Below, in pieces: positions 1 through 8,611 of a DNA stretch of 64,000 bases. A program made the translations under genes and the position numbers. The DNA is from Bacteroidota bacterium. Lineage in GTDB: Bacteria; Bacteroidota; Bacteroidia; B-17B0; Aurantibacillaceae. The stretch lies in NCBI GenBank assembly GCA_016708845.1, contig JADJFB010000015.1:62001-126000 (forward strand), given 5' to 3'. Under the pieces are notes generated by a model. It saw nothing but the letters and a program-made list of their open reading frames with translations. It made no database searches and was not told the DNA's origin. Each line of letters opens with the position of its first letter. Position 1 is the stretch's first letter.

Positions 1-1034
1 GGCAGTATGATAAAGCGGTTGAGTTGGCCGAACAATCTTTGTTGTTTTCTCAAAAAGATAGAGATAGTGTTTGGATGGGATATTCTATTGAACATCTTGG
101 CACTCTCAATTCATTTATTAATGAAAAACAAACGGCTTTAAATTATTATAATGATGCCTTAAAATTATATGATACTAAAAAGCTATCCTGGCGAAAAGGT
201 TATGTCATCATTAAACTTGGAGAAATTCATGAGCTAGATAGTAATTATGTGGATGGTAATGAAAAGTATCAAGAGGCTTTGCAGTGCTTTATGTCAGCAA
301 AAGATTCTTCGGGTATTTCTATTGCCTATTACAAAATTGGAAAATTATTTAAGATACAACATCAACTTGATACGTCGTTGCATTATTTATTAAAGGCATT
401 AGACAGCAGAAAGAATATAAGTGACGAATATTATTTGTGCTTTATTTTAAATGATTTAGCTTTTGTGTACCTAGATTTAGGAAAAAGAGAAATCGCCTAT
501 GATTATATTTTAAAGTCACAAAAGGAGTCGGATAGAATAGGAGAGAAGGGATTAGCATTTAGAGATATTAACTTTTTTTTATTTAGATATTATAAATCTA
601 AAAAGGATTATCAATTAGCGTTACAATATAAAGAGGTGGCAGATAGTTTGGATAAAGTACTTTATAATAATAGTAATGATAAAGCTATTTTACGTCAACA
701 AGCTAAATATATTTATGATAAAGAAAAGGAATTAGATGAAATTGAAAACTCGAAGCTAATTGCTATTGAACGGGAAGAAAAAGAAAAACAGCAATTAGTT
801 ATTTATGGAACGTGTTTCGTTTTATTGTTAGTACTTGTGTTTTCTGTTTTTCTATACAATAGATTTAAGATTACTCAAAAACAAAAAAAGATAATTGAAG
901 CTAAAGAAAAAGAAACTCAACTTCAGAAGCATTTAATTGAAGAAAAACATAAAGAAATAACCGATAGTATTCACTATGCACAGCGCATTCAGCGAGCCTT
1001 AATTACTCCGAAAAGTACATTGATAAACAATTGA
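1..1034 (+). CDS. TPR / transmembrane / coiled-coil protein, 5'-partial, frameshifted 3' end
   Basis: The reading frame is open from base 3, so the gene starts upstream of the window. The first in-frame start-like codon, a TTG at 24, lies inside a TPR helix and is not a real start. The product has TPR-like helices (about residues 1-220), a Glu/Lys-rich coiled coil, one membrane helix (about 259-280), a second coiled coil and the DSIHYAQRIQRAL linker that precedes SpoIIE phosphatase domains in related proteins. It then stops. Compared with the two paralogues at 3440-6930, the last residues differ because one base is missing near 1011-1015. In the next frame bases 1016-1057 encode the same tail as the paralogues (YIDK..LNKLNKNS), so the intact end is probably 1057. 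It is likely a membrane sensor or scaffold; its ligand and partner are unknown. Confidence 0.75.
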   Translation, partial: QYDKAVELAEQSLLFSQKDRDSVWMGYSIEHLGTLNSFINEKQTALNYYNDALKLYDTKKLSWRKGYVIIKLGEIHELDSNYVDGNEKYQEALQCFMSAKDSSGISIAYYKIGKLFKIQHQLDTSLHYLLKALDSRKNISDEYYLCFILNDLAFVYLDLGKREIAYDYILKSQKESDRIGEKGLAFRDINFFLFRYYKSKKDYQLALQYKEVADSLDKVLYNNSNDKAILRQQAKYIYDKEKELDEIENSKLIAIEREEKEKQQLVIYGTCFVLLLVLVFSVFLYNRFKITQKQKKIIEAKEKETQLQKHLIEEKHKEITDSIHYAQRIQRALITPKSTLINN

Positions 1035-1057
1035 ATAAGTTAAATAAAAATAGTTGA

Positions 1058-1383
1058 TATTTTATATATTAGGTTATTCAACTAATTTGATTACCTTTAC
1101 ACAACTTCTTTTGAAGATTGTATCACAATCTGGTTTGTAACCTCTAATTGCAATTCATTATTTTTTATACATTTTCTGATTGATTTTAAGGTTTTATCGC
1201 CTGTTTGGCAATAATACTAATTGTATAACTTAAATAAAATGAATGCCGTTTCACATTACCAACTTATTTATTGCTAATCAAGCATTGATAACTGAAATGG
1301 AATATTTCCCAAAACAAGAATAACAATAAACAAATAAATAAACCCGCTTACCACATTGGTAAGCACAAAAACAAAAACAACAA
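1058..1383 (+). promoter_or_regulatory. Long leader of the cold-shock gene with a perfect hairpin
   Basis: This 326-base AT-rich stretch has no ORF. Just upstream of the cold-shock start codon, bases 1346-1353 (GCTTACCA) and 1357-1364 (TGGTAAGC) form a perfect 8-bp stem with a 3-base loop, followed by an unstructured A/C-rich tract to the ATG. Long structured leaders are known to regulate cspA-type genes in other bacteria; that this one does so is inference. I found no confident TTG/TAnnTTTG promoter, only a weaker TACCTTTA at 1092-1099. Confidence 0.45.
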
Positions 1384-1572
1384 ATGAATAAAGGAACAGT
1401 AAAATTTTTTAACGACGCAAAAGGCTTCGGATTTATTAAAGGTGATAACGGACAAGAAGTATTTGTTCACGCATCAGGATTAGTGCATGAAATTCAAGAA
1501 AACGACGAAGTAACTTACGATGTGCAAGATGGCAAAAAAGGCTTAAACGCAATTAATGTTACTAGAGTATAA
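1384..1572 (+). CDS. Cold-shock domain protein (CspA family)
   Basis: This 62-residue single cold-shock domain has normal length for the family. It carries RNP1 (KGFGFI, about residues 13-18) and RNP2 (VFVHASG, about 26-32), the aromatic and basic residues that bind single-stranded RNA or DNA. Family members act as RNA chaperones that melt structure in mRNA at low temperature or under growth change. There is no Shine-Dalgarno sequence before the ATG; the upstream tract is A/C-rich, which is usual in Bacteroidota. It is monocistronic, with its own terminator 22 bases downstream. The paralogue class (cspA, C, D and so on) cannot be assigned from sequence alone. Confidence 0.95.
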   Translation: MNKGTVKFFNDAKGFGFIKGDNGQEVFVHASGLVHEIQENDEVTYDVQDGKKGLNAINVTRV

Positions 1573-1593
1573 TTATACCTTAGTTAAAAAATA

Positions 1594-1627
1594 AAAAACC
1601 TTCTACTTTATAGTAGAAGGTTTTTTT
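1594..1627 (+). terminator. Rho-independent terminator of the cold-shock gene
   Basis: A perfect stem (arms about 1594-1607 and 1613-1625, core CCTTCTAC/GTAGAAGG) runs into a 7-T tract. The A-run on the other side means it could also serve the convergent gene ending at 1697. Confidence 0.85.
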
Positions 1628-1696
1628 GTGGATTATCCTTTCATAATCCATACATGCCTTCAATTAAATAAGTTCAGTTTTGTATGATCAACGCAA

Positions 1697-2899
1697 TCAA
1701 AGTCTTTGGAATAAAGAAATAATAATATGGATGGGTTTATTGATTTGCTTTATTAATTCAAAATCTTTGATATTAGCAAAATTGTCGGCAATCATCACGA
1801 ATTCTTTTGCATGAGGATTATTTTTGATTGCAATAAGTAAGGCTTCGCAGTTATTTTCAGGAGCATCTCCGCCGCTGCCTGCATTCATAGCCTTTTGAAT
1901 AGTTTTTTCTACTGCTTCATAGTTTCCAGCAGGTATATTATATATACCGCCAGTGCTACCAATTTTCTTTTTCCTATCGGGTTTATTGTCCCCATCATTA
2001 AAAAAAGTAAAATAGTTTATTTTATTTCCAATACAATTTAACTTATACCATAGTAATAATTGTGTTGTATATGGAGCCATGCTGCCTGTAACATCACATA
2101 CAATTGATATTTCGTTCCAGTTAGAATGCCGTCTGAGAACTGCAAAAACAGTAGAGTCGTTCAGGTTTCTTTTTACAAATGACATGGCATCTTTGTTACG
2201 GATAAATTTATGATATTGTTTGCCGACTCTTACTGTATCAACTTTAATAGCGTACTGAACTCTTCTTTTAAACACGCCTTTTTTTTCGTATGTAATTCCT
2301 TTTTCGGCTTTGCGTTTTGATACAGGTAAGTAGTAGCCCGTTTTAACGTTCTTTTTTCTAACACGTTTTTTGTAAACGGTATACACCGAATCGTATCCTA
2401 AAGAGTCAGACTTCATCATTTTGCTAATACCAACAATTTCTTTACGAGTATCTTCTTTGGATGGTTTGGGTTTATAGGTAATGACAAAACCATGAAAGTA
2501 TTCACGGGCTTCTTCCTCAGTTTTACAATCGTTTTGCGCCTTAAATTCCCATACCACAAATGATTGATTGAATAAGTCAGGGAATATTTTCTTTAAGTTT
2601 TGAATACGCTCACGATTTAGTTTTGGCTGACTAAATGTTTCTGAAATTTGAAATGCCGTATAGTATAATTCCACTTTTAATATACCAGCATCTTTTAATA
2701 TGCTAATATCCCGCTGATTTGTAATTTCTGGCGAGTTAAAATCCATTTTAAGTTTAAGTGTTTGATAGATGCTTATATCTTCCTTAAACTTGTGGACATA
2801 TGTTGGTTTTATGAGTAAAAGATCATCAATTTTTAGTTTTTGACTAAAAAGAGAAAATGTAATAAAAATAAAGCTTAGGAAAGTAAATAATTTTGTCAT
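1697..2899 (-). CDS. Exported protein with C-terminal von Willebrand factor A-like domain
   Basis: 400 residues with an N-terminal signal peptide ending FSLFSQ and no lipobox Cys. The middle (about 50-265) matches nothing I recognise. From about residue 270 there is a vWA-like fold: a MIDAS-type DVTGS (Thr in the position usually held by Ser, DxSxS), a Gly-rich GSGGDAPE segment with a second acidic/hydroxyl cluster, and the strands FVMIADN and PIHIIIS. The vWA strand order ends abruptly at IHIIISLFQRL, so the last helix may be missing or frameshifted. vWA domains usually mediate metal-dependent protein contacts. It stands alone, convergent with the cold-shock gene; 52 bases separate it from the parvulin gene upstream. 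Function unknown. Confidence 0.6.
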   Translation of the reverse strand: MTKLFTFLSFIFITFSLFSQKLKIDDLLLIKPTYVHKFKEDISIYQTLKLKMDFNSPEITNQRDISILKDAGILKVELYYTAFQISETFSQPKLNRERIQNLKKIFPDLFNQSFVVWEFKAQNDCKTEEEAREYFHGFVITYKPKPSKEDTRKEIVGISKMMKSDSLGYDSVYTVYKKRVRKKNVKTGYYLPVSKRKAEKGITYEKKGVFKRRVQYAIKVDTVRVGKQYHKFIRNKDAMSFVKRNLNDSTVFAVLRRHSNWNEISIVCDVTGSMAPYTTQLLLWYKLNCIGNKINYFTFFNDGDNKPDRKKKIGSTGGIYNIPAGNYEAVEKTIQKAMNAGSGGDAPENNCEALLIAIKNNPHAKEFVMIADNFANIKDFELIKQINKPIHIIISLFQRL

Positions 2900-2951
2900 A
2901 GTAGTGGATTTTAATCCTATAATACTACTGACAAATAAAAGTTACATATTG

Positions 2952-3332
2952 CTATTTCATTATGAGTAAATGTCTCAGATCAAGGACATCGCCATTACGC
3001 GAAATTAATTGTATGAAATGAAAGCCATATTGTGTTTCAAACACTTCAGAGATTTCGCCTGGTTTTAATTTGAAAGCTACATTTTCAAATTCAGTTACCA
3101 TCATTCCTTTTACTACATTTTTGTATTGCCCTCCGTTGGGAGCAGAACCTGGATCTTCGCTATATAATTTGGCAATAGAAGCCATACTTTCGCCACGCAT
3201 TACACGTTGACGGTAATATTCACATAGCTTTTTAGCGTCTTTTTTTATAATAAATGCAGATGTAATTGGTTTTATAGGTGTATGAACCATCAAGATAAAA
3301 GGAGCAATTATTAAAAGTAGGATAGTTTTCAT
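2952..3332 (-). CDS. Small exported single-domain parvulin (PpiC-type peptidyl-prolyl isomerase)
   Basis: 126 residues: a hydrophobic N-terminal signal or anchor (about 1-17) followed by one parvulin domain (about 30-125) with the hallmarks SEDPGSAPNGG, FEN.AF.L.PGEIS and TQYGFHFIQL, ending just after LRHLLIMK. The domain is closest in this window to the first parvulin domain of SurA at 11701-12642; a 27-base stretch (3150-3176 region) is identical in DNA. It lacks the SurA chaperone arms, so it may be a stand-alone periplasmic PPIase or a partial duplicate of surA. It is probably transcribed with the downstream vWA gene. Whether it is active cannot be judged from sequence. Confidence 0.75.
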   Translation of the reverse strand: MKTILLLIIAPFILMVHTPIKPITSAFIIKKDAKKLCEYYRQRVMRGESMASIAKLYSEDPGSAPNGGQYKNVVKGMMVTEFENVAFKLKPGEISEVFETQYGFHFIQLISRNGDVLDLRHLLIMK

Positions 3333-3387
3333 GAAGCTTTGGTTTAATGTAAATTTAGGGTAATAATCCTTATTATGTAATGTAAAA

Positions 3388-3419
3388 TTGTTACTTTTTC
3401 TTTATAATTATTATATTTG
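3388..3419 (+). promoter_or_regulatory. Bacteroidota-type promoter of the tandem TPR genes
   Basis: A -33 TTG (3388-3390) and a -7 TATATTTG (3412-3419) are separated by 21 bases and match the Bacteroidota consensus TTG-N19-21-TAnnTTTG. The predicted transcription start is about 14 bases before the ATG at 3440. Confidence 0.7.
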
Positions 3420-3439
3420 GTATAATAACTTAACCCTTT

Positions 3440-5185
3440 ATGAATAGTAAGCTAAGAACAGTATTAATGCTTTTCAGTGTTTATATTCTTAGTATGAATG
3501 TATCGGCTCAAGATCCAACAATTGATTCATTAAAATTAGCACTTAAAAACGCAAAACATGATACAGTGCGTTGCTCGATATTAAATACTTTGGCCGAAAC
3601 TGCCGAAGAAAATGAATGGCAAAGGTATAACGAAGAGTTAGCTGTTTTGTCTAAAAAAAATAGTGCTGTTAATTCTAATCTAAAAAGTGTATATCTAAGG
3701 TATTATGCAAACGCATTAAATAATAAAGGGATTAATGAATACAATCAAGGCAATTTTTTGAAGGCTATCGATTTTCATTTACAAAGCTTTAAAATTAACG
3801 AACAAATTAATAATCAATTAGGATTGGCTGCTTGTTACACTAACCTAGGACAGTCTTATTATTACTTGGGGGATATTTCAAAATCGCTTGCATACGCTCA
3901 AAAGAGTTTAACCATGTACGAAGCGTTGAACGAAATCATTGGAATAACGACCTGCTTGAATAATATCGGACAAATCTATTTGATACAGGGAGATGTTTTA
4001 AAAAGTATAGAATGTTTTAATAAGTGTATTGTATTGGATAAGCAGATAGGAAATGAAAATGGCATTGCGATGTCGCTCAGTAATTTAGGACAAATTTATT
4101 TTAAACAAGGTGATATAAAAAAGGCATTGGATTATAATCACCAAAGCTTAAAGATTCAGGAAAAAATTAATGATCCATTTGGAATCGCAAACTCGTTGAA
4201 TAATATCGGTCTCGTTTATCAAAATCAAGGGGATTATAAAAACGCCTTAAATTATTATCAAAAAACTATAAAATACAGAGAAGAGACTGCCGATAAAGGA
4301 GGTTTAGCTTTGGCGTTTCATAATATTGGAATGGCCTATTATTCGCTTCATGATATGACTAAAGCACTAGATTTTTGGGAAAGAAGTTTAAAATTAAATG
4401 AAGAAATTGGCGAAGCTAGTGGTATTGCTAGTTCATTAAATAGTTTAGGTTTAATTTATTCAGATCAAAAGAAATATGATCAAGCTTTAGTTTATTATGA
4501 AAGAAGTTTGAAATTAGCTGAAGAGTTAGCCGAAAAACAATTAATCACTCAGGTTCAACATAATATATCTCTTCTGTTTTTAAATCAAAAACAATTAGAT
4601 AAGGCATTGGTATATGGACAAAATAGTCTTGCGGTTGCCAAAGAAATTGGATATCCAGAGATGATTAGAAATTCGGCAGCCACTCTTAAATTTATATACA
4701 AAGGTAAAGGCAATTTTGAGAAATCTTTGACAATGTATGAATTAGAAATCCTAATGAAGGATAGTATTAGTAATGAAGAAACTAAAAAAGCGTCTATCAA
4801 AAAACAATTTCAGTACGAGTACGAAAAACAAGCTGCTGCAGATAGTGTAAAACATGCTGAAGAACAAAAAGTGAAAAACGCCAAATTGCAAGCGCAAGCA
4901 GCTAGTTTAAAACAAGAAAAAACTCAGCGCTATGCATTATATGGTGGATTATTGTTAGTTATAGGATTTAGTGTATTTGTTTTCAATCGTTTTAAAGTCA
5001 CTCAAAAACAAAAGAAAGTGATTGAAGAGCAAAAAGTTTTAGTGGATATTGCCTACGAACAATTGCACGAAAAAAATAAAGAGGTGATGGATAGTATTAC
5101 TTATGCTCGACGAATACAAAGGGCTTTGATTACACCAGAGGCTTATATTGACAAAGTATTGAATAAACTAAATAAGAACAGTTGA
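3440..5185 (+). CDS. Exported TPR protein with one membrane helix and SpoIIE-linker tail, no phosphatase domain
   Basis: 581 residues. A signal peptide (about 1-23, ending VSAQ) is followed by DPTIDSLKLALKNAKHDT, then about ten TPR units (about 60-440) with the N.LNNIG..Y...GD..KAL.YY...L spacing of the RapA/PlcR-like TPR_12 type. A coiled coil (about 450-490), a membrane helix (about 495-515), a second coiled coil and DSITYARRIQRALITPEAY complete it. In TPR-SpoIIE proteins such as 43251-45641 the last motif leads into the PP2C domain, but here the chain ends after LNKLNKNS. The next gene starts within the stop codon (4-base overlap), indicating translational coupling. Likely role: a periplasmic TPR sensor that signals through another protein's output; this is inference. 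Confidence 0.85.
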   Translation: MNSKLRTVLMLFSVYILSMNVSAQDPTIDSLKLALKNAKHDTVRCSILNTLAETAEENEWQRYNEELAVLSKKNSAVNSNLKSVYLRYYANALNNKGINEYNQGNFLKAIDFHLQSFKINEQINNQLGLAACYTNLGQSYYYLGDISKSLAYAQKSLTMYEALNEIIGITTCLNNIGQIYLIQGDVLKSIECFNKCIVLDKQIGNENGIAMSLSNLGQIYFKQGDIKKALDYNHQSLKIQEKINDPFGIANSLNNIGLVYQNQGDYKNALNYYQKTIKYREETADKGGLALAFHNIGMAYYSLHDMTKALDFWERSLKLNEEIGEASGIASSLNSLGLIYSDQKKYDQALVYYERSLKLAEELAEKQLITQVQHNISLLFLNQKQLDKALVYGQNSLAVAKEIGYPEMIRNSAATLKFIYKGKGNFEKSLTMYELEILMKDSISNEETKKASIKKQFQYEYEKQAAADSVKHAEEQKVKNAKLQAQAASLKQEKTQRYALYGGLLLVIGFSVFVFNRFKVTQKQKKVIEEQKVLVDIAYEQLHEKNKEVMDSITYARRIQRALITPEAYIDKVLNKLNKNS

Positions 5186-6930
5186 AGTATTATTTTCACA
5201 TATTGCTTTTTGTTTTATTGAATATGATTCAATGGCAAGTGTATGCTCAAGATCCTGTTATCGATTCATTGAAGTTAGCATTAAAAAATGCAAAGCATGA
5301 TACCACTCGTTGTAATATCCTTTCTCAACTAAGTGAGATTTGCGAGATAGATGATATTTCAAAATATGCCTTGCCTTGTATTAAAATATCAGAGACTGCT
5401 GCTGCTAAAACAACGAATTCTGCCCTAAAAAAAATCTATTTAAAATATAATGCGAATGCCTTAAATAATTTAGGGTTTATGGAAGACAATCAGGGAACTA
5501 ATTCTAAAGCTATAGATTATTATAATAAATCATTAGCAATCATGGAGCAGATTAAAGATACGTTTGGAATATCTGCTTCTTATAATAATTTAGGCACTTA
5601 TTATTTTAATATAGGAGATATGAAGAATGCCTTAATGGCATTTACCAAAAGTTTAGATTTAAAAGAGAAAATAAATGATAAATCAGGAGTTGCATTGTTA
5701 TTAAATAATATGTCGATTATTTATTCTAAACAAGGAAATGTTGCAATGGCCATTAATTCCCTTCAAAAAGCTTTAGAAATTAGAAAAGAATTAAAGGATA
5801 ATTTAGGTATAGCAAGTTGTTATAGCGATATAGGAGATTTGTATACTGAAATTGGAGATATGAATAAGTCTTTGGACTATAATTTTAAAGCTTTAAAAAT
5901 ATTTGAAAGTGAAAATGAATTAAGAGGTTTTGGTTTGTCGTTAAACAATATTGGAAGTGTTTATGATTTATTAAAAGACAGAGAAAAATGCTTAGAATAC
6001 TATTTGAAATCGTTGGAAGTTCATCAAAAACTAAATTCTACACAAGAAATAGGACTTTCATTAAACAATTTAGGTGGGATTTACATGAAATTTGATAAGT
6101 TTGATATTGCATTGGATTACTTTGAAAAGGCATTGCTAATTAGAAAAGAAATAGATGACATTCTTGGCTGCGCCAATACTTTAAATAATATTGGTGTATT
6201 GTATTACCAACAAAAAAACTATGAAAAAGCATTAGAATATTATAATAATTCACTTAAATATTTAAATGGACTAGAAGAGGGCGATTTATTATCTCTTGTT
6301 TTATGTAATATATCTTGTCTTTTATTTGATAAAGGGAAAGCTGCTGAAGCGCTTCCATACGCCATTCGTAGTTTAGAAATTTCAAAAAAAATAGGGTATA
6401 TCGAGTACATCAAATTTTCAGCTAATTCATTAAGTAAGATCTATAAAAAGCAAAACAAATATAAAGAAGCATTAGAAATGTTTGAATTAGAAATTCAAAT
6501 GAGAGATAGCACTAATAATTTGGAAAACAGAAAGACATCAATTAAAAAACAATTTCAATACGAATACGAAAAACAAGCAGCAGCAGATAGTGTGAAACAT
6601 GCTGAAGAACAAAAAGTTAAAAACGCTCAATTACAAGCACAAGCCGCTAGTTTAAAACAAGAAAAAACACAGCGCTATGCATTATATGGCGGATTATTGT
6701 TAGTCATAGGATTTAGTGTATTTGTATTTAATCGCTTTAAAGTCACTCAAAAACAAAAGAAAGTGATTGAAGATCAAAAAGTATTGGTAGATAAAGCCTA
6801 CGAACAATTGCACGAAAAAAACAAAGAAGTGATGGATAGTATTACCTATGCGCGCCGAATACAACGTGCACTAATTACTCCAGAAGCTTATATTGATAAG
6901 GCATTAAATAAACTTAACAAGAATAGTTAA
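5182..6930 (+). CDS. Paralogous exported TPR / membrane / coiled-coil protein, coupled to the preceding gene
   Basis: 582 residues, start TTG at 5182 overlapping the TGA of the previous gene. The TTG is preferred because it gives a proper signal peptide (about 1-23, ending VYAQ) followed by the same DPVIDSLKLALKNAKHDT block as the paralogue. About ten TPRs, the membrane helix and the SpoIIE-type linker are arranged identically. The final 130 residues differ from the paralogue at only about four positions, while the TPR region is much more divergent. This pattern suggests duplication, with the sensor half free to diverge and the output half conserved or converted. There is no phosphatase domain and no clear terminator before the convergent POT gene 9 bases away. 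Confidence 0.82.
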   Translation: MKYYFHILLFVLLNMIQWQVYAQDPVIDSLKLALKNAKHDTTRCNILSQLSEICEIDDISKYALPCIKISETAAAKTTNSALKKIYLKYNANALNNLGFMEDNQGTNSKAIDYYNKSLAIMEQIKDTFGISASYNNLGTYYFNIGDMKNALMAFTKSLDLKEKINDKSGVALLLNNMSIIYSKQGNVAMAINSLQKALEIRKELKDNLGIASCYSDIGDLYTEIGDMNKSLDYNFKALKIFESENELRGFGLSLNNIGSVYDLLKDREKCLEYYLKSLEVHQKLNSTQEIGLSLNNLGGIYMKFDKFDIALDYFEKALLIRKEIDDILGCANTLNNIGVLYYQQKNYEKALEYYNNSLKYLNGLEEGDLLSLVLCNISCLLFDKGKAAEALPYAIRSLEISKKIGYIEYIKFSANSLSKIYKKQNKYKEALEMFELEIQMRDSTNNLENRKTSIKKQFQYEYEKQAAADSVKHAEEQKVKNAQLQAQAASLKQEKTQRYALYGGLLLVIGFSVFVFNRFKVTQKQKKVIEDQKVLVDKAYEQLHEKNKEVMDSITYARRIQRALITPEAYIDKALNKLNKNS

Positions 6931-6939
6931 GCTCCCTAA

Positions 6940-7755
6940 CTACGCTTCTTTAAATGCTTTATTTAATCGTTTCAATAAAAACATCATTAGTATAAATGCA
7001 AATAATAATAAGGCAAAGTTTAACCAAAAGAAGTTGGCTTTATCATCAAACTTGTCCCAATTTTTTGCTAATACACCACTCATTTTATTTCCAATAGAAG
7101 TTGCTAAGCTCCAACCACCCATCATTAAGGCTGTAAAACGAACGGGTGATAATTTTGATACCATCGATAAACCCATCGGGCTCAAGCATAACTCACCAAT
7201 AGTTATAACACCGTAACTTCCAATTAACCACCAAGCACTGGCTTTACTTATGCCGTTATCTGTATAATGAACCGCAGCTACCATAACTAAGGTAGATAAT
7301 CCACTAATTAATAAACCATAAGCAATTTTAGTTGCTGTGGTTGGTTCCATTTTTCTCTTTCTTAAGAAACCAAAAAATATAACAACCAATGGCGTTAATA
7401 TAATCACAAAGAATGGATTTATGGATTGAAATAATTCAGTAGGAACTAGCGTTAAATTTTCGCCTGGGGCTGGATATTTTTCGGGTGCTAAATTTTTGAA
7501 GTAAGAAGGGTAATCAACGCATTTTGTTGGATTACCACTTGCATCTTTAATTCTTCTAAAGTGTTCGTCTAATTGAAATACGGTATCATTTTCAGCTACC
7601 ACTGATTTATCGCATAAAAAAAGAGAATCAGCTAAAGGAACTAAAGCCGTTGGCATTGCTCGGTCGGTATAAGAATTAGCATAAGTGGTTAATGCTGTTC
7701 CATTTAATTTAAAAATTGCCCAAAAAATAATCACGATTCCAAAAATGGTATACAT
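6940..7755 (-). CDS. POT/PTR2 proton-dependent oligopeptide transporter, C-terminal fragment
   Basis: 271 residues holding the C-terminal part of a POT-family MFS transporter: a hydrophilic loop, then membrane helices including IGELCLSPMGLSMVSKLSP, the family signature around helix 10, and GGWSLATSIGNKMSGVLA. The frame is offset by one base from the N-terminal fragment at 7731-8576. The start codon at 7755 is only the first Met in this frame and not a real start. Together the fragments (8576 down to 6940) give a transporter of about 545 residues, normal for the family. See the N-terminal entry for the break. Confidence 0.85.
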   Translation of the reverse strand: MYTIFGIVIIFWAIFKLNGTALTTYANSYTDRAMPTALVPLADSLFLCDKSVVAENDTVFQLDEHFRRIKDASGNPTKCVDYPSYFKNLAPEKYPAPGENLTLVPTELFQSINPFFVIILTPLVVIFFGFLRKRKMEPTTATKIAYGLLISGLSTLVMVAAVHYTDNGISKASAWWLIGSYGVITIGELCLSPMGLSMVSKLSPVRFTALMMGGWSLATSIGNKMSGVLAKNWDKFDDKANFFWLNFALLLFAFILMMFLLKRLNKAFKEA

Positions 7756-8576
7756 AGTACCAACTGGTTTTTTTTCTTCATCGCTACAGCTTTTATAAAT
7801 ACTAGCATAAAAATAAACAACAGGAATACATGCACATAAAAGGCATCTGTGCTATCGCTTCCAAAAATAGTATCTGGTATAAACCATCCAGCTAAACCAA
7901 AACCTAGTGCAACAGCTAGTACTTTTAAAAAGCGCATAATAATCGGCTTGTCTTCAGGAGTAGGTTCTTTTCTTACATCCACATGTTTGTAATGTTTCAT
8001 TCCTGCCCAAAAAGTGATCACTCCTAAAAACATACCAACACCAGCTGCAATAAATGCCCAGTTCCAACCGTATTTAATGCGCATATAAGCAGCCACAAAA
8101 TTACAAACGAAAGCACCAATGTTGATACTCATGTAAAATAAATTATAGCCTGTATCTTTATTGGCTTTGTATTGTGGGTCGTTATATAAATTACCAAGTA
8201 GTGTAGAAATGTTTGGCTTAAAAAAACCGTTACCGACAATCATAATTAAAAGTGCCGTATAAAAAGCCCATTCTTCATGAATGGATAATAAGCAGTAGCC
8301 AATACCCATTAAAATTCCTCCTAAAGTCACAGCAAAACGGTAGCCCAATTTCATGTCGGCCAATAAGCCACCAATAAAAGGTGTTAGGTAAACGCAGGCA
8401 ATAAAGGTTCCAAATACATCTGAAGCTTTTGCATTTTCCCAGCCAAAACCACCAGTTTTTGTATCGGTCATGTATAAAAAGAAAATTCCAATCATTAAGT
8501 AATAACCGAAGCGTTCCCAAAATTCAGTAAATGCTAAGAAGAATAGTCCTTTAGGATGTTTTGAAGTAGATGACAT
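7731..8576 (-). CDS. POT/PTR2 proton-dependent oligopeptide transporter, N-terminal fragment
   Basis: Begins MSSTSKHPKGLFFLAFTEFW and contains the POT signatures ERFGYY (the ExxERFxYY proton-coupling motif), DMKLGYR and GNGFFKPNIST on successive helices. POT proteins import di- and tripeptides with protons across the inner membrane. The frame breaks in a run of eight T (7768-7775, A8 on the coding strand), after which 26 residues out of frame precede a stop. One added A restores KKKKPVGTMYTIFGIV and joins the C-terminal fragment. A homopolymer read error is the simplest reading; a real phase mutation is possible. It is the last gene of a leftward series. Confidence 0.87.
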   Translation of the reverse strand: MSSTSKHPKGLFFLAFTEFWERFGYYLMIGIFFLYMTDTKTGGFGWENAKASDVFGTFIACVYLTPFIGGLLADMKLGYRFAVTLGGILMGIGYCLLSIHEEWAFYTALLIMIVGNGFFKPNISTLLGNLYNDPQYKANKDTGYNLFYMSINIGAFVCNFVAAYMRIKYGWNWAFIAAGVGMFLGVITFWAGMKHYKHVDVRKEPTPEDKPIIMRFLKVLAVALGFGLAGWFIPDTIFGSDSTDAFYVHVFLLFIFMLVFIKAVAMKKKNQLVLCIPFLES

Positions 8577-8611
8577 AAATAATGTTTTTTATAAATATAA
8601 GAGAAAGAGAT

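Noticed and set aside
7731..7790. Programmed ribosomal frameshift in the POT transporter
   Set aside because: The A8 run is slippery, but several other genes in the window have similar indels without any slippery site plus structure, so sequencing error is the simpler explanation.
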